A DNA stretch of 64,000 nt from Cryobacterium luteum (GCF_900110125.1 NZ_FOCN01000001.1:1-64000), one strand, 5' to 3'. Shown: positions 43,325 to 53,328, counted from the first letter of the stretch. Translations and numbers: made by a program. Notes: a model not told the origin generated them from the letters alone.

Positions 43325-44575
43325 TTAACCCACCGTCGCCAGGGTCTGGCGGGCGATCTCCAGCTCCTCGTTGGTCGGAATCACCAGCACGGTCACCGCG
43401 GAGTCGTCGGCGCTGATGATGCGGGCGCCGCGGTCGGCCGCGGCGTTGCGCTCGGGGTCGATGCGAATGCCGAGCGCCTCCAAACCCGCGAGGGCGCGCT
43501 CACGCACGAGCGGCGCGTTCTCGCCGACACCGGCGGTGAAGGAGATCACGTCGACCCGGCCGAGCTGCGCGTAGTAAGCCCCCACGTAGCCCTTGACCCG
43601 GTGCACGTACACGTCGATCGCGAGCTGCGAGGGCCCGTCACCGGCGGCCGCCGCGATGATCACATCGCGCATGTCGCCGCGTCCGGTCAGGCCGAGCAGC
43701 CCGCTGCCCCGGTTGAGCAGCTTGTCGATTTCGGGAAAGTCGAGTCCGGCTCGGCGGTGCAGGTGGAACAGCACGCCCGGGTCGATGTCGCCGGACCGGG
43801 TGCCCATGACGAGCCCCTCGAGCGGCGTCATGCCCATGCTGGTCTCGACCGAACGCCCACCCTCGACCGCGCAGGCCGACCCGCCGTTGCCGAGGTGCAG
43901 CACGATCTGGTTTAGGTCTTCGACCGGGCGCTGCAGAAAGTTGGCCGCCTCGCGCGCGACGAAGCCGTGGCTGGTGCCGTGAAATCCGTAGCGTCGGATG
44001 CGAAACTTCTCCGCCAGGTCGGCGTTGATCGCGTAGGTGAACGCTTCGGGCGGCAGCGTTTGGTGAAAGGCGGTGTCGAAAATGGCCACGTGCGGCACGT
44101 CGGCGAACGCCTCAACGGCCGCGACGATGCCCTGCAGCGCGCCCGGATTGTGCAGCGGCGCGAGCCCCGACAACTCGTCGATGTCCCGCTCGACCTGCGG
44201 CGTGACCAGGGTGGGCTGGTGAAAGCGCGCCCCGCCGTGCACAACGCGGTGCCCGACAGCAACCGGCACGTGGATGGTGAGCGACGGCCCGTGGGTGGCG
44301 AAGGCTTCGAGCATCACGGCGAATCCGGCCGCGTGGTCGGGAATGGGCAGCTCGCGCTTCCATTTTCGATCAGCGGATGCCGGCACGTGCGTCTCCGCTG
44401 CTGCCTCCGCCGCCGACACGGTCGCCGCCACCCCCGCAATGGAGTGCACGGAATCGCCGATGACCTCGCCGATGCGCTCGACCAGCCCGCTGGCCAGGGT
44501 GGTCTCCGTGTCCATCTCGATGAGCTGGTATTTGAACGAGCTCGAGCCGGAGTTGACGACCAGAACCGCGGTCAT
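43325..44575 (-). CDS. ackA: Acetate kinase
   Basis: 416 residues. VVNSGSSSFKYQ at the N-terminus, GHRVVHGG, HLGNGGS and MGMTPLEGLVMGTRSGDIDPG are the family signatures. Converts acetyl phosphate and ADP to acetate and ATP (or reverse). ATG overlaps the pta stop by 4 bases (ATGA). Third gene of the phosphoketolase-pta-ackA operon. Confidence 0.96.
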   Translation of the reverse strand: MTAVLVVNSGSSSFKYQLIEMDTETTLASGLVERIGEVIGDSVHSIAGVAATVSAAEAAAETHVPASADRKWKRELPIPDHAAGFAVMLEAFATHGPSLTIHVPVAVGHRVVHGGARFHQPTLVTPQVERDIDELSGLAPLHNPGALQGIVAAVEAFADVPHVAIFDTAFHQTLPPEAFTYAINADLAEKFRIRRYGFHGTSHGFVAREAANFLQRPVEDLNQIVLHLGNGGSACAVEGGRSVETSMGMTPLEGLVMGTRSGDIDPGVLFHLHRRAGLDFPEIDKLLNRGSGLLGLTGRGDMRDVIIAAAAGDGPSQLAIDVYVHRVKGYVGAYYAQLGRVDVISFTAGVGENAPLVRERALAGLEALGIRIDPERNAAADRGARIISADDSAVTVLVIPTNEELEIARQTLATVG

Positions 44576-46791
44576 CGGGTGGCTCCGGCCGGGGTCGCGA
44601 CGAGAACCGGGGTCGCGGCATCCGCTAACCCGGCCGCCTGGATGGCGGTGATCGCGACGGTGTTCACGATGTCCTGCACCAGGGCGCCGCGCGAGAGGTC
44701 GTTGATGGCCTTGCGCAGCCCCTGAAGCACGGGTCCGATCGCGACGGCGCCGGCGCTGCGCTGCACCGCCTTGTAGGTGTTGTTGCCGGTGTTCAGGTCG
44801 GGGAAGATGAACACGGTGGCGCGGCCGGCCACGCTGGAACCGGGCATTTTGGTGGCGGCGACGGCGGCATCCGCTGCTGCGTCGTACTGGATCGGGCCCT
44901 CGACCAGCAGGTCGGGACGCCGCTCACGCACCAGGGCGGTGGCGGCGCGCACCTTCTCGACGTCGGCGCCCTCACCCGACGAGCCGGTGGAGTAGGAGAG
45001 CATGGCGATGCGCGGCTCGATGCCGAACTGCACCGCCGTCGCCGCAGCCGAGATGGCGATGTCGGCGAGCTGCTCGGCCGTCGGAACCGGGATGACGGCG
45101 CAGTCGCCGTACACGAGCACCCGATCGGCGAGGGCCATGAGGAACACGCTTGACACCACACCGACGCCGTCCTGCGTCTTGATGATCTCGAAGCTGGGCC
45201 GGATGGTGTGCGCGGTAGTGTGCGTGGCGCCGGAGACCATGCCGTCGGCAAGCCCCTGCTGCACCATCATGGTGCCGAAGTAGCTCACGTCGGTGACGGT
45301 CTCATTGGCCTGGTCAAGGGTGATGCCCTTGTGCGCACGCAGCTCCATGTATTCCTGCGCGAACCTGAGACGCAGCAAGTCGTCGTAGGGGCTCACGACG
45401 TGGGCCCGGGAGATGTCGAGGCCGAGGCCGATGGCGCGCGAACGCACCTCGAACTCCTCACCGAGAATGGTCAGCTCGACCACATCACGGGCCAGCAGGG
45501 TGGCGGCGGCGCGCAGCACGCGGTCGTCCTCACCCTCGGGCAGCACGATGTGCTTGCGGTGCTGGCGCGCTCGCTCGAGCAGCGCATACTCGAACATGAG
45601 CGGGGTGACGACCTCGGTCGGGCTGACTTCAAGCCGATCGAGCAAAGCGGATGCGTCGACGTGCGTCTCGAACAGAGCCAGCGCGGTGTCGTGCTTGCGC
45701 TGCGAATCCGCGGCGAGTCGCCCGCGGGTGCGAGTGATGCGCATGGTCGTGTCGTAGGAGCCGAGCGAGGTTCTGATGATCGGCAGCGACGGCGCGAGGC
45801 CCTCCATCAGCCGCTGGATCGCGTCGGGCAGCTCGAAACCCCCGTTGAGCACGATGCCGGCGATCGACGGGAACGTCGCGGAGGCATTGGCGAGCAGCAC
45901 GGCCAGCAGCACGTCTTCCCGGTCGCCCGGAACCACGACGACGGCGCCCTCGATCAGGCGCGGCAGCACGTTGACCATCGACATGGCGGCCACGACGACG
46001 CCGAGCGCCTCGCGGGCCAGAAGCGCCGGGTCGCCCTTGATCAGGGTGCCCTCGGTCGCCTCCATAATGCTCTGCATGCTCGGGGCCACGAGGTAGGGGT
46101 CTTCCGGAATGGCCCAGATCGGCACGCCGAACGCTCCGCCCGAGCGCGCCGGCTGCGCGTTGGTCGTGGCCCGCACCGAGTCGATGATCTCGGTCAGGGC
46201 GAGTTCGTCGGCCCGGTTGACGATGATCGCCAAAATGGATGCGTGTTCGTCGCGTAATTCCGCGAGCGCCACGTCGGTCTGGTGCCCGATGTCCACGGCC
46301 GAGCGGGCGTCGCTCTGGCCGAGGCGTTCGCCCTCGCCGGGGCCGACGCGGCCGCCGAGCACGAGCAGCACGGGCGCGCCCAGGTTCGCGGCGATGCGGG
46401 CGTTGAAGGCGAGCTCGGTGGGACTGCCAACGTCGGTGTAGTCGCTGCCGATGACCACGACCGTGTCGCAGTTGGCCTCGACCGCCTTGTAGCGCGCCAC
46501 GATGCGGGCCAGCGCGGCGTCGGGGTCGGTGTTGACGTCATCGTAACTGACACCGATGCTCTGCTCGTAGGTCTGCCCGGCTGCGGCGCCCGGACCGGCG
46601 TTGGCCTGCAGGTGACGCAACAGAAGGTCGACGACATAGTCCGGTTCGGTCGAGGTGCGGGCGACGGGGCGGAACACGCCGACCCGCTCCACCAGGTGGG
46701 TGAGCGTGTCGACCACGCCGAGCGCGATCGAGGATTTGCCGGTATTACCTTCGGCACTGGTGATATAGATGCTTCGAGCCACGATGTCCAT
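44572..46791 (-). CDS. pta: Phosphate acetyltransferase (long form)
   Basis: 739 residues from ATG at 46791; GTG nine bases later (VARSIYIT) is an alternative start. Three domains: an N-terminal BioD-like P-loop region (SAEGNTGKSS), a middle DRTGG domain, and the C-terminal catalytic PTA domain (from about 400) with LMFEYALLERA, LPEGEDDRVLRAA, SYSTGSSGEGADVEKV and FPDLNTGNNTYKAVQRSAGA. Interconverts acetyl phosphate and acetyl-CoA. Lies 62 bases after the phosphoketolase gene and overlaps ackA. Confidence 0.96.
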   Translation of the reverse strand: MDIVARSIYITSAEGNTGKSSIALGVVDTLTHLVERVGVFRPVARTSTEPDYVVDLLLRHLQANAGPGAAAGQTYEQSIGVSYDDVNTDPDAALARIVARYKAVEANCDTVVVIGSDYTDVGSPTELAFNARIAANLGAPVLLVLGGRVGPGEGERLGQSDARSAVDIGHQTDVALAELRDEHASILAIIVNRADELALTEIIDSVRATTNAQPARSGGAFGVPIWAIPEDPYLVAPSMQSIMEATEGTLIKGDPALLAREALGVVVAAMSMVNVLPRLIEGAVVVVPGDREDVLLAVLLANASATFPSIAGIVLNGGFELPDAIQRLMEGLAPSLPIIRTSLGSYDTTMRITRTRGRLAADSQRKHDTALALFETHVDASALLDRLEVSPTEVVTPLMFEYALLERARQHRKHIVLPEGEDDRVLRAAATLLARDVVELTILGEEFEVRSRAIGLGLDISRAHVVSPYDDLLRLRFAQEYMELRAHKGITLDQANETVTDVSYFGTMMVQQGLADGMVSGATHTTAHTIRPSFEIIKTQDGVGVVSSVFLMALADRVLVYGDCAVIPVPTAEQLADIAISAAATAVQFGIEPRIAMLSYSTGSSGEGADVEKVRAATALVRERRPDLLVEGPIQYDAAADAAVAATKMPGSSVAGRATVFIFPDLNTGNNTYKAVQRSAGAVAIGPVLQGLRKAINDLSRGALVQDIVNTVAITAIQAAGLADAATPVLVATPAGATR

Positions 46792-46853
46792 TTCAAACGT
46801 ATTCGGGTTGGGAGAGAGCCGGGCGGGCCCGGGATGTCAAAAAGTGTCAGGCG

Positions 46854-49325
46854 CTAGACATTGTCGCTGCCGGTCTCGGCGGCGGTCGGGGCGGCATCCG
46901 TTTGGGACGACCAGGACCATTCGGTGACCGCGGGGAGGTCTTCCCCATGGTCGCGGGTGTATTGGCGTGCGGCCAGGCGGGCATCCTGCATCTGCTGCCG
47001 GAGCAGCCCGGCACGCGCGGCAAGGCCGGGGGTGCGGTCGATGACGTCCATGACGAGGTGGTACCGGTCGAGGTCGTTGAGCATGACCATGTCGAACGGG
47101 GTCGTCGTGGTGCCGATCTCCTTGTAGCCGCGGGCGTGCAGGTTTTCGTGGCCGTGGCGCTTGTAAGTGAGCCGGTGGATCAGCCACGGATAGCCGTGAT
47201 AAGCGAAAATGATGGGCTTGTCGGGCGTGAAGACGGCGTCGAAGGCGCTGTCGCTCAGGCCGTGCGGGTGGTCGTCCTCGGATTGCAGGCGCATGAGGTC
47301 GACCACGTTCACGACCCGCACCTTGAGATCGGGCAGGTTCTGGCGCAGAATCTCGGCGGCGGCGAGCACCTCGAGGGTCGGCACGTCGCCGGCAGCGGCA
47401 AGCACGACGTCGGGCGCGAGGCCGGGCACCTCGGTGCCGGCCCAGTCGAAGATGCCGAGCCCGCGGGTGCAGTGCGCGACGGCCTGTTCCATGGTGAGCA
47501 GGTTGGGCGCCGGCTGCTTGCCGGCCACGACGACGTTGACATAGTTGACGCTGCGCAGGCAGTGGTCGTAGGTGCTCAGCAGCGTGTTCGCGTCGAAGGG
47601 CAGGTAGACCCGCACGACGTCGGCGCTCTTGTTGACGACGTGGTCGATGAAACCGGGATCCTGATGGCTGAACCCGTTGTGATCCTGCCGCCAGACGTGC
47701 GAGCTGAGCAGGTAGTTCAGGCTCGCGATCGGCGCCCGCCAGGGAATGTCGGCGGTCACCTTGAGCCACTTGGCGTGCTGGTTGAACATCGAGTCGACAA
47801 TGTGGATGAACGCTTCGTAGCAGTTGAACAGCCCGTGCCGCCCGGTGAGCAGGTAGCCCTCGAGCCAGCCCTGGCACTGATGCTCACTCAGCATCTCCAT
47901 GACGCGGCCGGCCCGGGCGAGGTTGGTGTCGCCGGGCTTCATCTGTGCGTTCCACTGCTTGGCGGTGACCTCGTAGACCGGCGGGGCCAGCCGGTTGGAG
48001 GCGGTTTCGTCGGGTCCGAAGATGCGAAAGTTATCCGGGTTCAAGCGGATGACCTCGGCCAGGTAGCCGCCCAGCACCCGCGTGGCCTCATCCACCGTTG
48101 CGCCCGGCTCCGGCACGTCGACGGCGAAATCGCGAAAGTCGGGCAGGTGCAGGTCGCGGCGCAGCAGGCCGCCGTTGGCGATCGGGTTGGCACTCATGCG
48201 CAGGGCGCCCGCCGGGGCGAGATCCCGGATCTTTTGCACGGGGGCACCGTGTGAGTCGAACAGGTCTCGAGGACGGTAGGACAGCATCCACTGTTCGAGA
48301 ATTTTCGTGTGGGACGGGGTGTCGCGGGCGTTGGCCAGCGGAACCTGATGCGCCCGCCAGGTGTTCTCGACCTGCACGCCATCGATCACGGCGGGGCAGG
48401 TCCAACCCTTGGGGGTGCGGAGGATGATCATGGGCCAGCGCGGGCGGGCGAAGTCTTCGTGGTTTTTGTCGGCCTCGGCGGCTGCGGCCTTGATCTCGGC
48501 GATCTGGTTGAGCACGGCGTCGAGGGTCTCGGCCATGCGCGCGTGCACGAGCATGGGGTCTTCGCCGTCGAAGCCGCCGGAGACTATATAAGGGGTGTGA
48601 CCGTAGCCGCGCATGAGATCCTGCAGCTCGTCTTCGGGGATGCGCGCGAGCACGGTGGGGTTGGCGATCTTGTACCCGTTGAGGTGCAGGATGGGCAGCA
48701 CGACGCCGTCCTGCAGCGGGTCGATGAACTTGTTGGAGTGCCAACTGGTGGCGAGCGGGCCGGTTTCGGCCTCACCGTCGCCGACGACCGCGGCCACGAG
48801 CAGGTTCGGGTTGTCGAATGCGGCCCCGTAGGCGTGGCTCAGGGCGTAGCCGAGCTCGCCGCCCTCGTGGATGGATCCGGGCAGCTCGGGCGAGGCGTGG
48901 CTGGGGATTCCGCCGGGAAAGGAGAACTGGCGAAACAGTTTCTGCACGCCGTGCGCGTTCTGCTCGATGTCGGCGTAGACCTCGGTGTAGGTGCCGTCGA
49001 GGTAGGCGTTGGCGACCATGCCGGGGCCGCCGTGGCCCGGTCCGGTGATGTAGATGGTGCTCTGGCTGCGTTCCTGAATGGCGCGGTTGAGGTGCGCGTA
49101 GAGAAAGTTGAGGCCGGGCGTGGTGCCCCAGTGGCCGAGCAGGCGCGGCTTGACGTGGTCGCGGGTGAGCGGCTCGGTGAGCAGGGCGTTGCCGAGCAGG
49201 TAGATCTGGCCGACGGCGAGGTAATTCGCGGCACGCCACCAGGCGTCGATGCTGTCGAGGGCCGCTGCGCTGAGCGGTTTCGGCGCGCGCGAAGGCCAGG
49301 TCATGGTGCCGGAATCGTCGATCAT
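46854..49325 (-). CDS. xfp: Xylulose-5-phosphate/fructose-6-phosphate phosphoketolase
   Basis: 823 residues, full length. TPP-binding [21 protein letters not shown], substrate-site [28 protein letters not shown] and the C-terminal domain ending [14 protein letters not shown] are characteristic. Splits xylulose-5-P or fructose-6-P with phosphate into acetyl phosphate plus glyceraldehyde-3-P or erythrose-4-P. With pta and ackA downstream on the same strand it forms a compact route from pentose/hexose phosphates to acetyl-CoA or to acetate and ATP. The SRP RNA repeats lie upstream. Confidence 0.96.
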   Translation of the reverse strand: MIDDSGTMTWPSRAPKPLSAAALDSIDAWWRAANYLAVGQIYLLGNALLTEPLTRDHVKPRLLGHWGTTPGLNFLYAHLNRAIQERSQSTIYITGPGHGGPGMVANAYLDGTYTEVYADIEQNAHGVQKLFRQFSFPGGIPSHASPELPGSIHEGGELGYALSHAYGAAFDNPNLLVAAVVGDGEAETGPLATSWHSNKFIDPLQDGVVLPILHLNGYKIANPTVLARIPEDELQDLMRGYGHTPYIVSGGFDGEDPMLVHARMAETLDAVLNQIAEIKAAAAEADKNHEDFARPRWPMIILRTPKGWTCPAVIDGVQVENTWRAHQVPLANARDTPSHTKILEQWMLSYRPRDLFDSHGAPVQKIRDLAPAGALRMSANPIANGGLLRRDLHLPDFRDFAVDVPEPGATVDEATRVLGGYLAEVIRLNPDNFRIFGPDETASNRLAPPVYEVTAKQWNAQMKPGDTNLARAGRVMEMLSEHQCQGWLEGYLLTGRHGLFNCYEAFIHIVDSMFNQHAKWLKVTADIPWRAPIASLNYLLSSHVWRQDHNGFSHQDPGFIDHVVNKSADVVRVYLPFDANTLLSTYDHCLRSVNYVNVVVAGKQPAPNLLTMEQAVAHCTRGLGIFDWAGTEVPGLAPDVVLAAAGDVPTLEVLAAAEILRQNLPDLKVRVVNVVDLMRLQSEDDHPHGLSDSAFDAVFTPDKPIIFAYHGYPWLIHRLTYKRHGHENLHARGYKEIGTTTTPFDMVMLNDLDRYHLVMDVIDRTPGLAARAGLLRQQMQDARLAARQYTRDHGEDLPAVTEWSWSSQTDAAPTAAETGSDNV

Positions 49326-49471
49326 CGGTCCTCCGCGTTGTCGCGCGGCGACACAGCCGCGCTGCTTCCATACTATTGAGCCTCGGCGTCTACCCCAGTG
49401 CCAAAGGTCCCGACTCCCGCGTGTTCGGCTAAATGGGGGTCACGATTTCACGCAATCTTTATGTTCGGGGA

Positions 49472-49650
49472 CAGAAAAGACGCCTCGCGCACCTCGGCGC
49501 AGCCCCGGTTACCCTTGCGGGTTTCGGGATGAAAAAGACTCCTCGCGTGCCTCGGCACAACGGCGCAGCCCCGGTTACCCTTGCGGGGCGGGGCATAGAA
49601 AAGACTCCTCGCGCACCTCGGCACAGTGGCGCAGCCCCGGTTACCCTTGC
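49472..49650 (-). repeat. Three tandem copies of the SRP RNA 3' half
   Basis: On the minus strand, three units begin GCAAGGGTAACCGGGGCTGC (at 49650, 49584 and 49518; spacing 66) and each ends in GCGAGGAGTCTTTT or GCGAGGCGTCTTTT, as the true SRP RNA at 49664-49758 does. They lack the 5' half and the tetraloop. All three share GGGGCTGCGCC where the gene has GGGCTCTGGCGG, so they derive from one another rather than directly from the gene. Confidence 0.85.
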
Positions 49651-49663
49651 GGGTTTCGGCACG

Positions 49664-49758
49664 AAAAAAGACTCCTCGCGCACCCGCCAGAGCCCGGTTA
49701 CCCTTGCTACGTTTCCGTCCTGGGGGAATTGGCCAAGGTGGCGCCACGCGAGGAGCCG
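49664..49758 (-). ncRNA. ffs: Small signal recognition particle RNA (4.5S type)
   Basis: About 95 nt. Minus-strand 5' end GGCTCCTCGCG pairs with 3' CGCGAGGAG; the apical part reads CCCCCAGGACGGAAACGTAGCA, where ACG-GAAA-CGT is a GNRA-capped stem followed by the AGCA of the asymmetric internal loop, then GGGTAACCGGG. TTTTTT follows, giving a terminator. It binds Ffh for co-translational membrane targeting. Lies divergent from tRNA-Ser, about 125 bp away. Confidence 0.88.
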
Positions 49759-49881
49759 AAGTTTAGTTTAGGGCACGAGGCCGAGCGGCACCAACCGGGC
49801 GTGGTCTGCGCGAGGTGGCGGCAGCATCCGCTGGAAACAGGTAAGATTCTGGGTGTCGTTGCTTTACTGCGACGGCGGCCA

Positions 49882-49969
49882 GGAGAATTCGCCTAGTGGC
49901 CTATGGCGCACGCTTGGAAAGCGTGTTGGGTGAAAGCCCTCGGGGGTTCGAATCCCCCATTCTCCGCCA
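49882..49969 (+). tRNA. tRNA-Ser(GGA)
   Basis: Acceptor stem GGAGAAT/ATTCTCC with G discriminator and encoded CCA (49967-49969). Anticodon loop TTGGAAA gives anticodon GGA at 49916-49918. A long variable arm (class II) and T-loop GGTTCGAATC are present, as expected for serine. Confidence 0.97.
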
Positions 49970-50112
49970 CAACATCAACGCAGCGTGTTGGGTGAAAGCA
50001 CAACGCCCACTCGCGGGGTCCTAATCCCCCATTCTCCGCCACAGCATCAACGCAGCGTGTTGGGTGACGCACAAACCCCACTCGCGGGGTCCTAATCCCC
50101 CATTCTCCGCCA
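49970..50112 (+). repeat. Two tandem degenerate copies of the tRNA-Ser 3' half
   Basis: Copies at 49982-50040 and 50054-50112 begin AGCGTGTTGGGTGA and end CCCCCATTCTCCGCCA, as the tRNA does from its anticodon stem to CCA. Both have TCCTAAT where the tRNA T-loop has TTCGAAT, and share ACTCGCGGGG before it. Spacers ACA(A/G)CATCAACGC separate the copies. Not functional tRNAs. Confidence 0.9.
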
Positions 50113-50129
50113 ACGGAGGAAAAACAGCG

Positions 50130-50477
50130 TCAGGGGTCGGAACGCTGGAACAGGGTGCCGCCGACCGTAGCGGCGAGGGCCTGCGCGATCGTCGTGCCGA
50201 CGGCGCCGGCGGGACCGCGCGGCGCATACAGCTCGGTCCAGAACACCTGGTCGGCGGCCAGGCTCGCGCCGAGCAAGCGTTCCACGTCGTCGGCAACGTC
50301 GAATCCCTTGGTACGCAGCACCGTGAGGAGCGCGGTGCCGTCGACCGCGCAAACCTGTGTGCCGCCGCCGTTCCACACCGTGCGCAGCCCCAGATTCGGG
50401 TCGATCTCGACCGCTGCCACGAGGTGATCGGCCAGGTCGACAGGTCGCCGCGAGATGATAACGAGTTCGCGAGGCAT
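50130..50477 (-). CDS. Small protein at the end of the type VII secretion locus
   Basis: 115 residues (MPRELVIISRRPVDLADHLVAAVE...). Its ATG overlaps the stop of the DUF6177-like gene by one base (TGATG), so it belongs to that operon. No signal peptide, membrane helix or known motif. Likely an accessory protein of the secretion system; not recognised. Confidence 0.65.
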   Translation of the reverse strand: MPRELVIISRRPVDLADHLVAAVEIDPNLGLRTVWNGGGTQVCAVDGTALLTVLRTKGFDVADDVERLLGASLAADQVFWTELYAPRGPAGAVGTTIAQALAATVGGTLFQRSDP

Positions 50478-51520
50478 CAGAGTCCCTCCGTCACAGCGGG
50501 CAGGCCGAGCGCCTTCGCCAGGTCGATCACACTGAACTCGCGGGCAAGGTTCACGAACTGCGGCCAGCCGTCGCCCTCGGTGAACGGCACGACAAGCGCC
50601 GGAATGCGCGGCCGACCGGCGCGGAAGGCCCCGAAGCGAGTCTCGAGATCCGTCAGATCCAGATGGAGATCCTGCACGGCGCGCGGACCCAGCACAACCG
50701 CCACCGGAACCGGCGGAGCGGCGAGTACCGGGTCGATCGACAGATCGGCGCGACCGCGCAGCAGCACAGCGGATGCGACCAGCACCGTCTGCGCATCGGC
50801 CAGCCTCCCCAAAACGGCCGGGGCGTCCACAATCCGCTGCCGGGCGATACCCTCATCGCTGCCGAGGGCGACGAGCATCTTGGTCTCCTCGGTGACGCCC
50901 CTGGCGCTGCGGCTGACCCGCACCGTGGCCGTCATCGCCCGTTCGCCCCGCCCGGCCACGTAGATTTTGGAAACGCGCGGCATGCGGCCGCGCACGAACC
51001 GCGTCACATTGGCGCGATTCCAGTGCAGGCCTGCCGGTTCGTTCACGCCCCACCCCACCGGCGCCGCGTCGGCAAGCTGAGCGGTGAGCAGCTCAAGGGT
51101 GCCGCCCAGCGTGGTCTCGTCCCGGGCCTGGTGGGTGACGGATGCGGTGACCTGCAGCCAGGCCTCGACGGGCTCGAGCGGCAATACCGGGTCGGCTGCG
51201 GCACCCGTTGTGCCAGTCTCCCGGAACGCGTCGTCGAAGGAAGCCAGGGTGCGGCCGGTCAGGGCGTTGCGCAGTGCCCCGTCGGAGCTGCGCACTACCC
51301 ACGCAGCCCCGGTCGCCGAAAGCAGCTGGAGCAGGCCGAATGTGACCCGCGACCCGCGCCCGGTGACCAGCAACACGCGCCGGCCGACCCCGGCGGCGTC
51401 GACCACGAGACTCGCGAAACCCTCGGTCGCTGCGATGAGCGACGCCGTGGTGATGGTCGCGACGAAGCCGTCGCCGACAAAATCGACCAGCGGATGCTCG
51501 ACGCTCACCTTGCCCGTCAC
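50477..51520 (-). CDS. DUF6177-like protein of type VII secretion loci
   Basis: 347 residues from GTG at 51520 (VTGKVSVEHPLVDFV), preceded by GGGGGAC; a second GTG three bases earlier is possible. Contains LLVTGRGSRVTFGLLQLLSATGAAWVV and AHP-like central beta/alpha segments found in DUF6177 proteins, which sit beside ESX-like systems in actinobacteria. Soluble, no membrane helix. Function unknown. Confidence 0.7.
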   Translation of the reverse strand: MTGKVSVEHPLVDFVGDGFVATITTASLIAATEGFASLVVDAAGVGRRVLLVTGRGSRVTFGLLQLLSATGAAWVVRSSDGALRNALTGRTLASFDDAFRETGTTGAAADPVLPLEPVEAWLQVTASVTHQARDETTLGGTLELLTAQLADAAPVGWGVNEPAGLHWNRANVTRFVRGRMPRVSKIYVAGRGERAMTATVRVSRSARGVTEETKMLVALGSDEGIARQRIVDAPAVLGRLADAQTVLVASAVLLRGRADLSIDPVLAAPPVPVAVVLGPRAVQDLHLDLTDLETRFGAFRAGRPRIPALVVPFTEGDGWPQFVNLAREFSVIDLAKALGLPAVTEGL

Positions 51521-51648
51521 CACGTCCCCCGATCCGCCCGTCAGCTCAGGATATCGGGTCGGGCGAGGGCGCCGGCATCCGTTGGGATGGCGGCGATGTG
51601 GTGTTCCAGCAGCCTCTCGTCTCTCGCTACGGGCAGGTGCGTCTTCCA

Positions 51649-53328
51649 TCATCGCGCTTCGGCGAGGGCATCGGCTACACCGCGCGTCGTGGCCAGACCC
51701 TCGACTCCGGCCACGAGCGCTGAGGGCAGCGCTGACTCTCCATGGAGAGCACCGAGGATGTTGCCGCAGATCGCGCCGGTCGAGTCGCTGTCACCGGAGT
51801 GCGTCACCGCGAGCGTCAGGGCTTCCATGACCTGGTGCGCAGCCGGAAACGCGAGCGCGCAATAGACCGCAATGCCGAGGGCCTCCTCCGCAATCCAACC
51901 AGCCCCGAGAGATTCCACTGTCGCCAGCGTCGGGGACGCCGTGTGGGAAAGCCGCAAAGCCTGGTCCAGCGATTCCGACGTTAGCGTGAGCCGGTACCCT
52001 TCCTGGGAAGCGGCGTAATCCCGGGCGGCCAGAACGCTCAGCTCGAGATCGCCGCCAGCAGCCAGCAGCCGCACCAGCAGCGCCAATGCCCCCGCAGCGA
52101 CGTGCGCAACCGGATGGCCATGGGTGATCGCAGCAGCGGATGCCGCGGCCGCGAAGACCGTCTCGGGGCTCCACCGCAAAACCAACCCGAACGGCGCGCT
52201 GCGCATGACAGTGCCGCAGCCCTTGCTGTCATTCTGCGCGTCGGGCACCGACAGTGTGCGATCCGTGATTTGGGACAGCGCCCCCATAATCGTGTTTCCG
52301 GGAGCTCGTCGAACGTAGAGCCACCGTTCGCTCATCAACGCCGAAGTCGCGGCTTCGCGCATAGGGCGGTTTTCCCACCCGTTCTGGGTGTCATACCAGT
52401 CGAGATAGGCCCGCGCGAGCGCGTTTCGCGTGGCCGGCGGGTCGCTGGCTCGCGTCGAGTCGCGAGCGAGCGCATCCGCTGTGAACAGCGTCATCTGCGT
52501 ATCGTCGCTGACCACACCGAGCGAGCGGTTCGGCAGGGCCAGATAGTGCAGCACGCCCGCCGCGCCGACCGAGGCGAGGATGCGTTCGGCCGACCAGAAT
52601 TCCACCGGATAGCCGAGGGCATCGCCGATGGCACCGCCGACCAGGCAGCCACGCACCCGATCCCGATGCCGGACCTGTGCCGCAGTTTTTCGCTCGGCGA
52701 GGCCGACCGAGTCGGGCACGGCGAGCGTGGTCGCGGCAGTAATGAGGTGAGCGATCGGGTGGGCGCAGGCCCGCGACAGCGTGATCGCATCGAACTCCGC
52801 CGCGATCTCGGGCCACGCCCCGCCGGACTGATCCGGATCCTCGAGGCGATAGCCCCGACCATCGGCCGGAGGCAGGATCGACAGCGGTGCCGCGGGCGGG
52901 TCGATCCATCGGTCGCCCCACGCTGCGGCGCCGATCGACCAGACGACAGCCCGCAGGAGCAGATCGGGATTGGCGAAGACGCCGAGCTCTCGTTCCACGC
53001 CCGAGGCGAGGGCTGAAAGGCGACTCTGGTGGGCGTCGAAGGTCACCATCATCGCTGGTGCGCCGGGCACGTCGATGCAGACCGAATTGCGGGTCAGCTG
53101 CAACGCGGCACCGGGAATGAGGAGCGTCAGCTCGTGCAGGCAGCGCAGCGCAGATTTCAGCCGCTCCAGCAGGAGATCATTGCCCGATTTGGGCCCGCCC
53201 ATCGTGTCGATCCACTTGGTGAAATTGATGGGGTGGCCGAGGTGACGCTCGGTCGCGGCGCGGATTCCTGACCGAAGGAGCAGCACCTCGGCCTGCAGCG
53301 GCCCTCCCATTTCAGTGAGTCGCCCCAT
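51649..53328 (-). CDS. ADP-ribosylglycohydrolase (ARH) with N-terminal accessory domain
   Basis: 559 residues. Residues 1-220 form an unrecognised domain; residues from about 221 are an ARH/DraG fold: GCLVGGAIGDALGYPVEF, the metal-binding SDDTQMTLFTADAL, GCGTVMRSAP, THGHP and the DxDS-type HSGDSDSTGAICGNILGA. All catalytic metal residues look intact. Such enzymes remove ADP-ribose from proteins. The gene overlaps the upstream gene by one base (TAATG) and lies in the operon of a large T7SS toxin-like protein, so it may neutralise an ADP-ribosylating toxin (inference). Confidence 0.85.
   Translation of the reverse strand: MGRLTEMGGPLQAEVLLLRSGIRAATERHLGHPINFTKWIDTMGGPKSGNDLLLERLKSALRCLHELTLLIPGAALQLTRNSVCIDVPGAPAMMVTFDAHQSRLSALASGVERELGVFANPDLLLRAVVWSIGAAAWGDRWIDPPAAPLSILPPADGRGYRLEDPDQSGGAWPEIAAEFDAITLSRACAHPIAHLITAATTLAVPDSVGLAERKTAAQVRHRDRVRGCLVGGAIGDALGYPVEFWSAERILASVGAAGVLHYLALPNRSLGVVSDDTQMTLFTADALARDSTRASDPPATRNALARAYLDWYDTQNGWENRPMREAATSALMSERWLYVRRAPGNTIMGALSQITDRTLSVPDAQNDSKGCGTVMRSAPFGLVLRWSPETVFAAAASAAAITHGHPVAHVAAGALALLVRLLAAGGDLELSVLAARDYAASQEGYRLTLTSESLDQALRLSHTASPTLATVESLGAGWIAEEALGIAVYCALAFPAAHQVMEALTLAVTHSGDSDSTGAICGNILGALHGESALPSALVAGVEGLATTRGVADALAEAR

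Noticed and set aside
41757..43328. 523-residue plus-strand frame opposite dnaX
   Set aside because: Antisense to a certain housekeeping gene; no family features.
49472..49758. CRISPR-like array
   Set aside because: Regular 66-bp spacing, but the unit is the 3' half of SRP RNA and the spacers are not unique sequences; no cas gene nearby.
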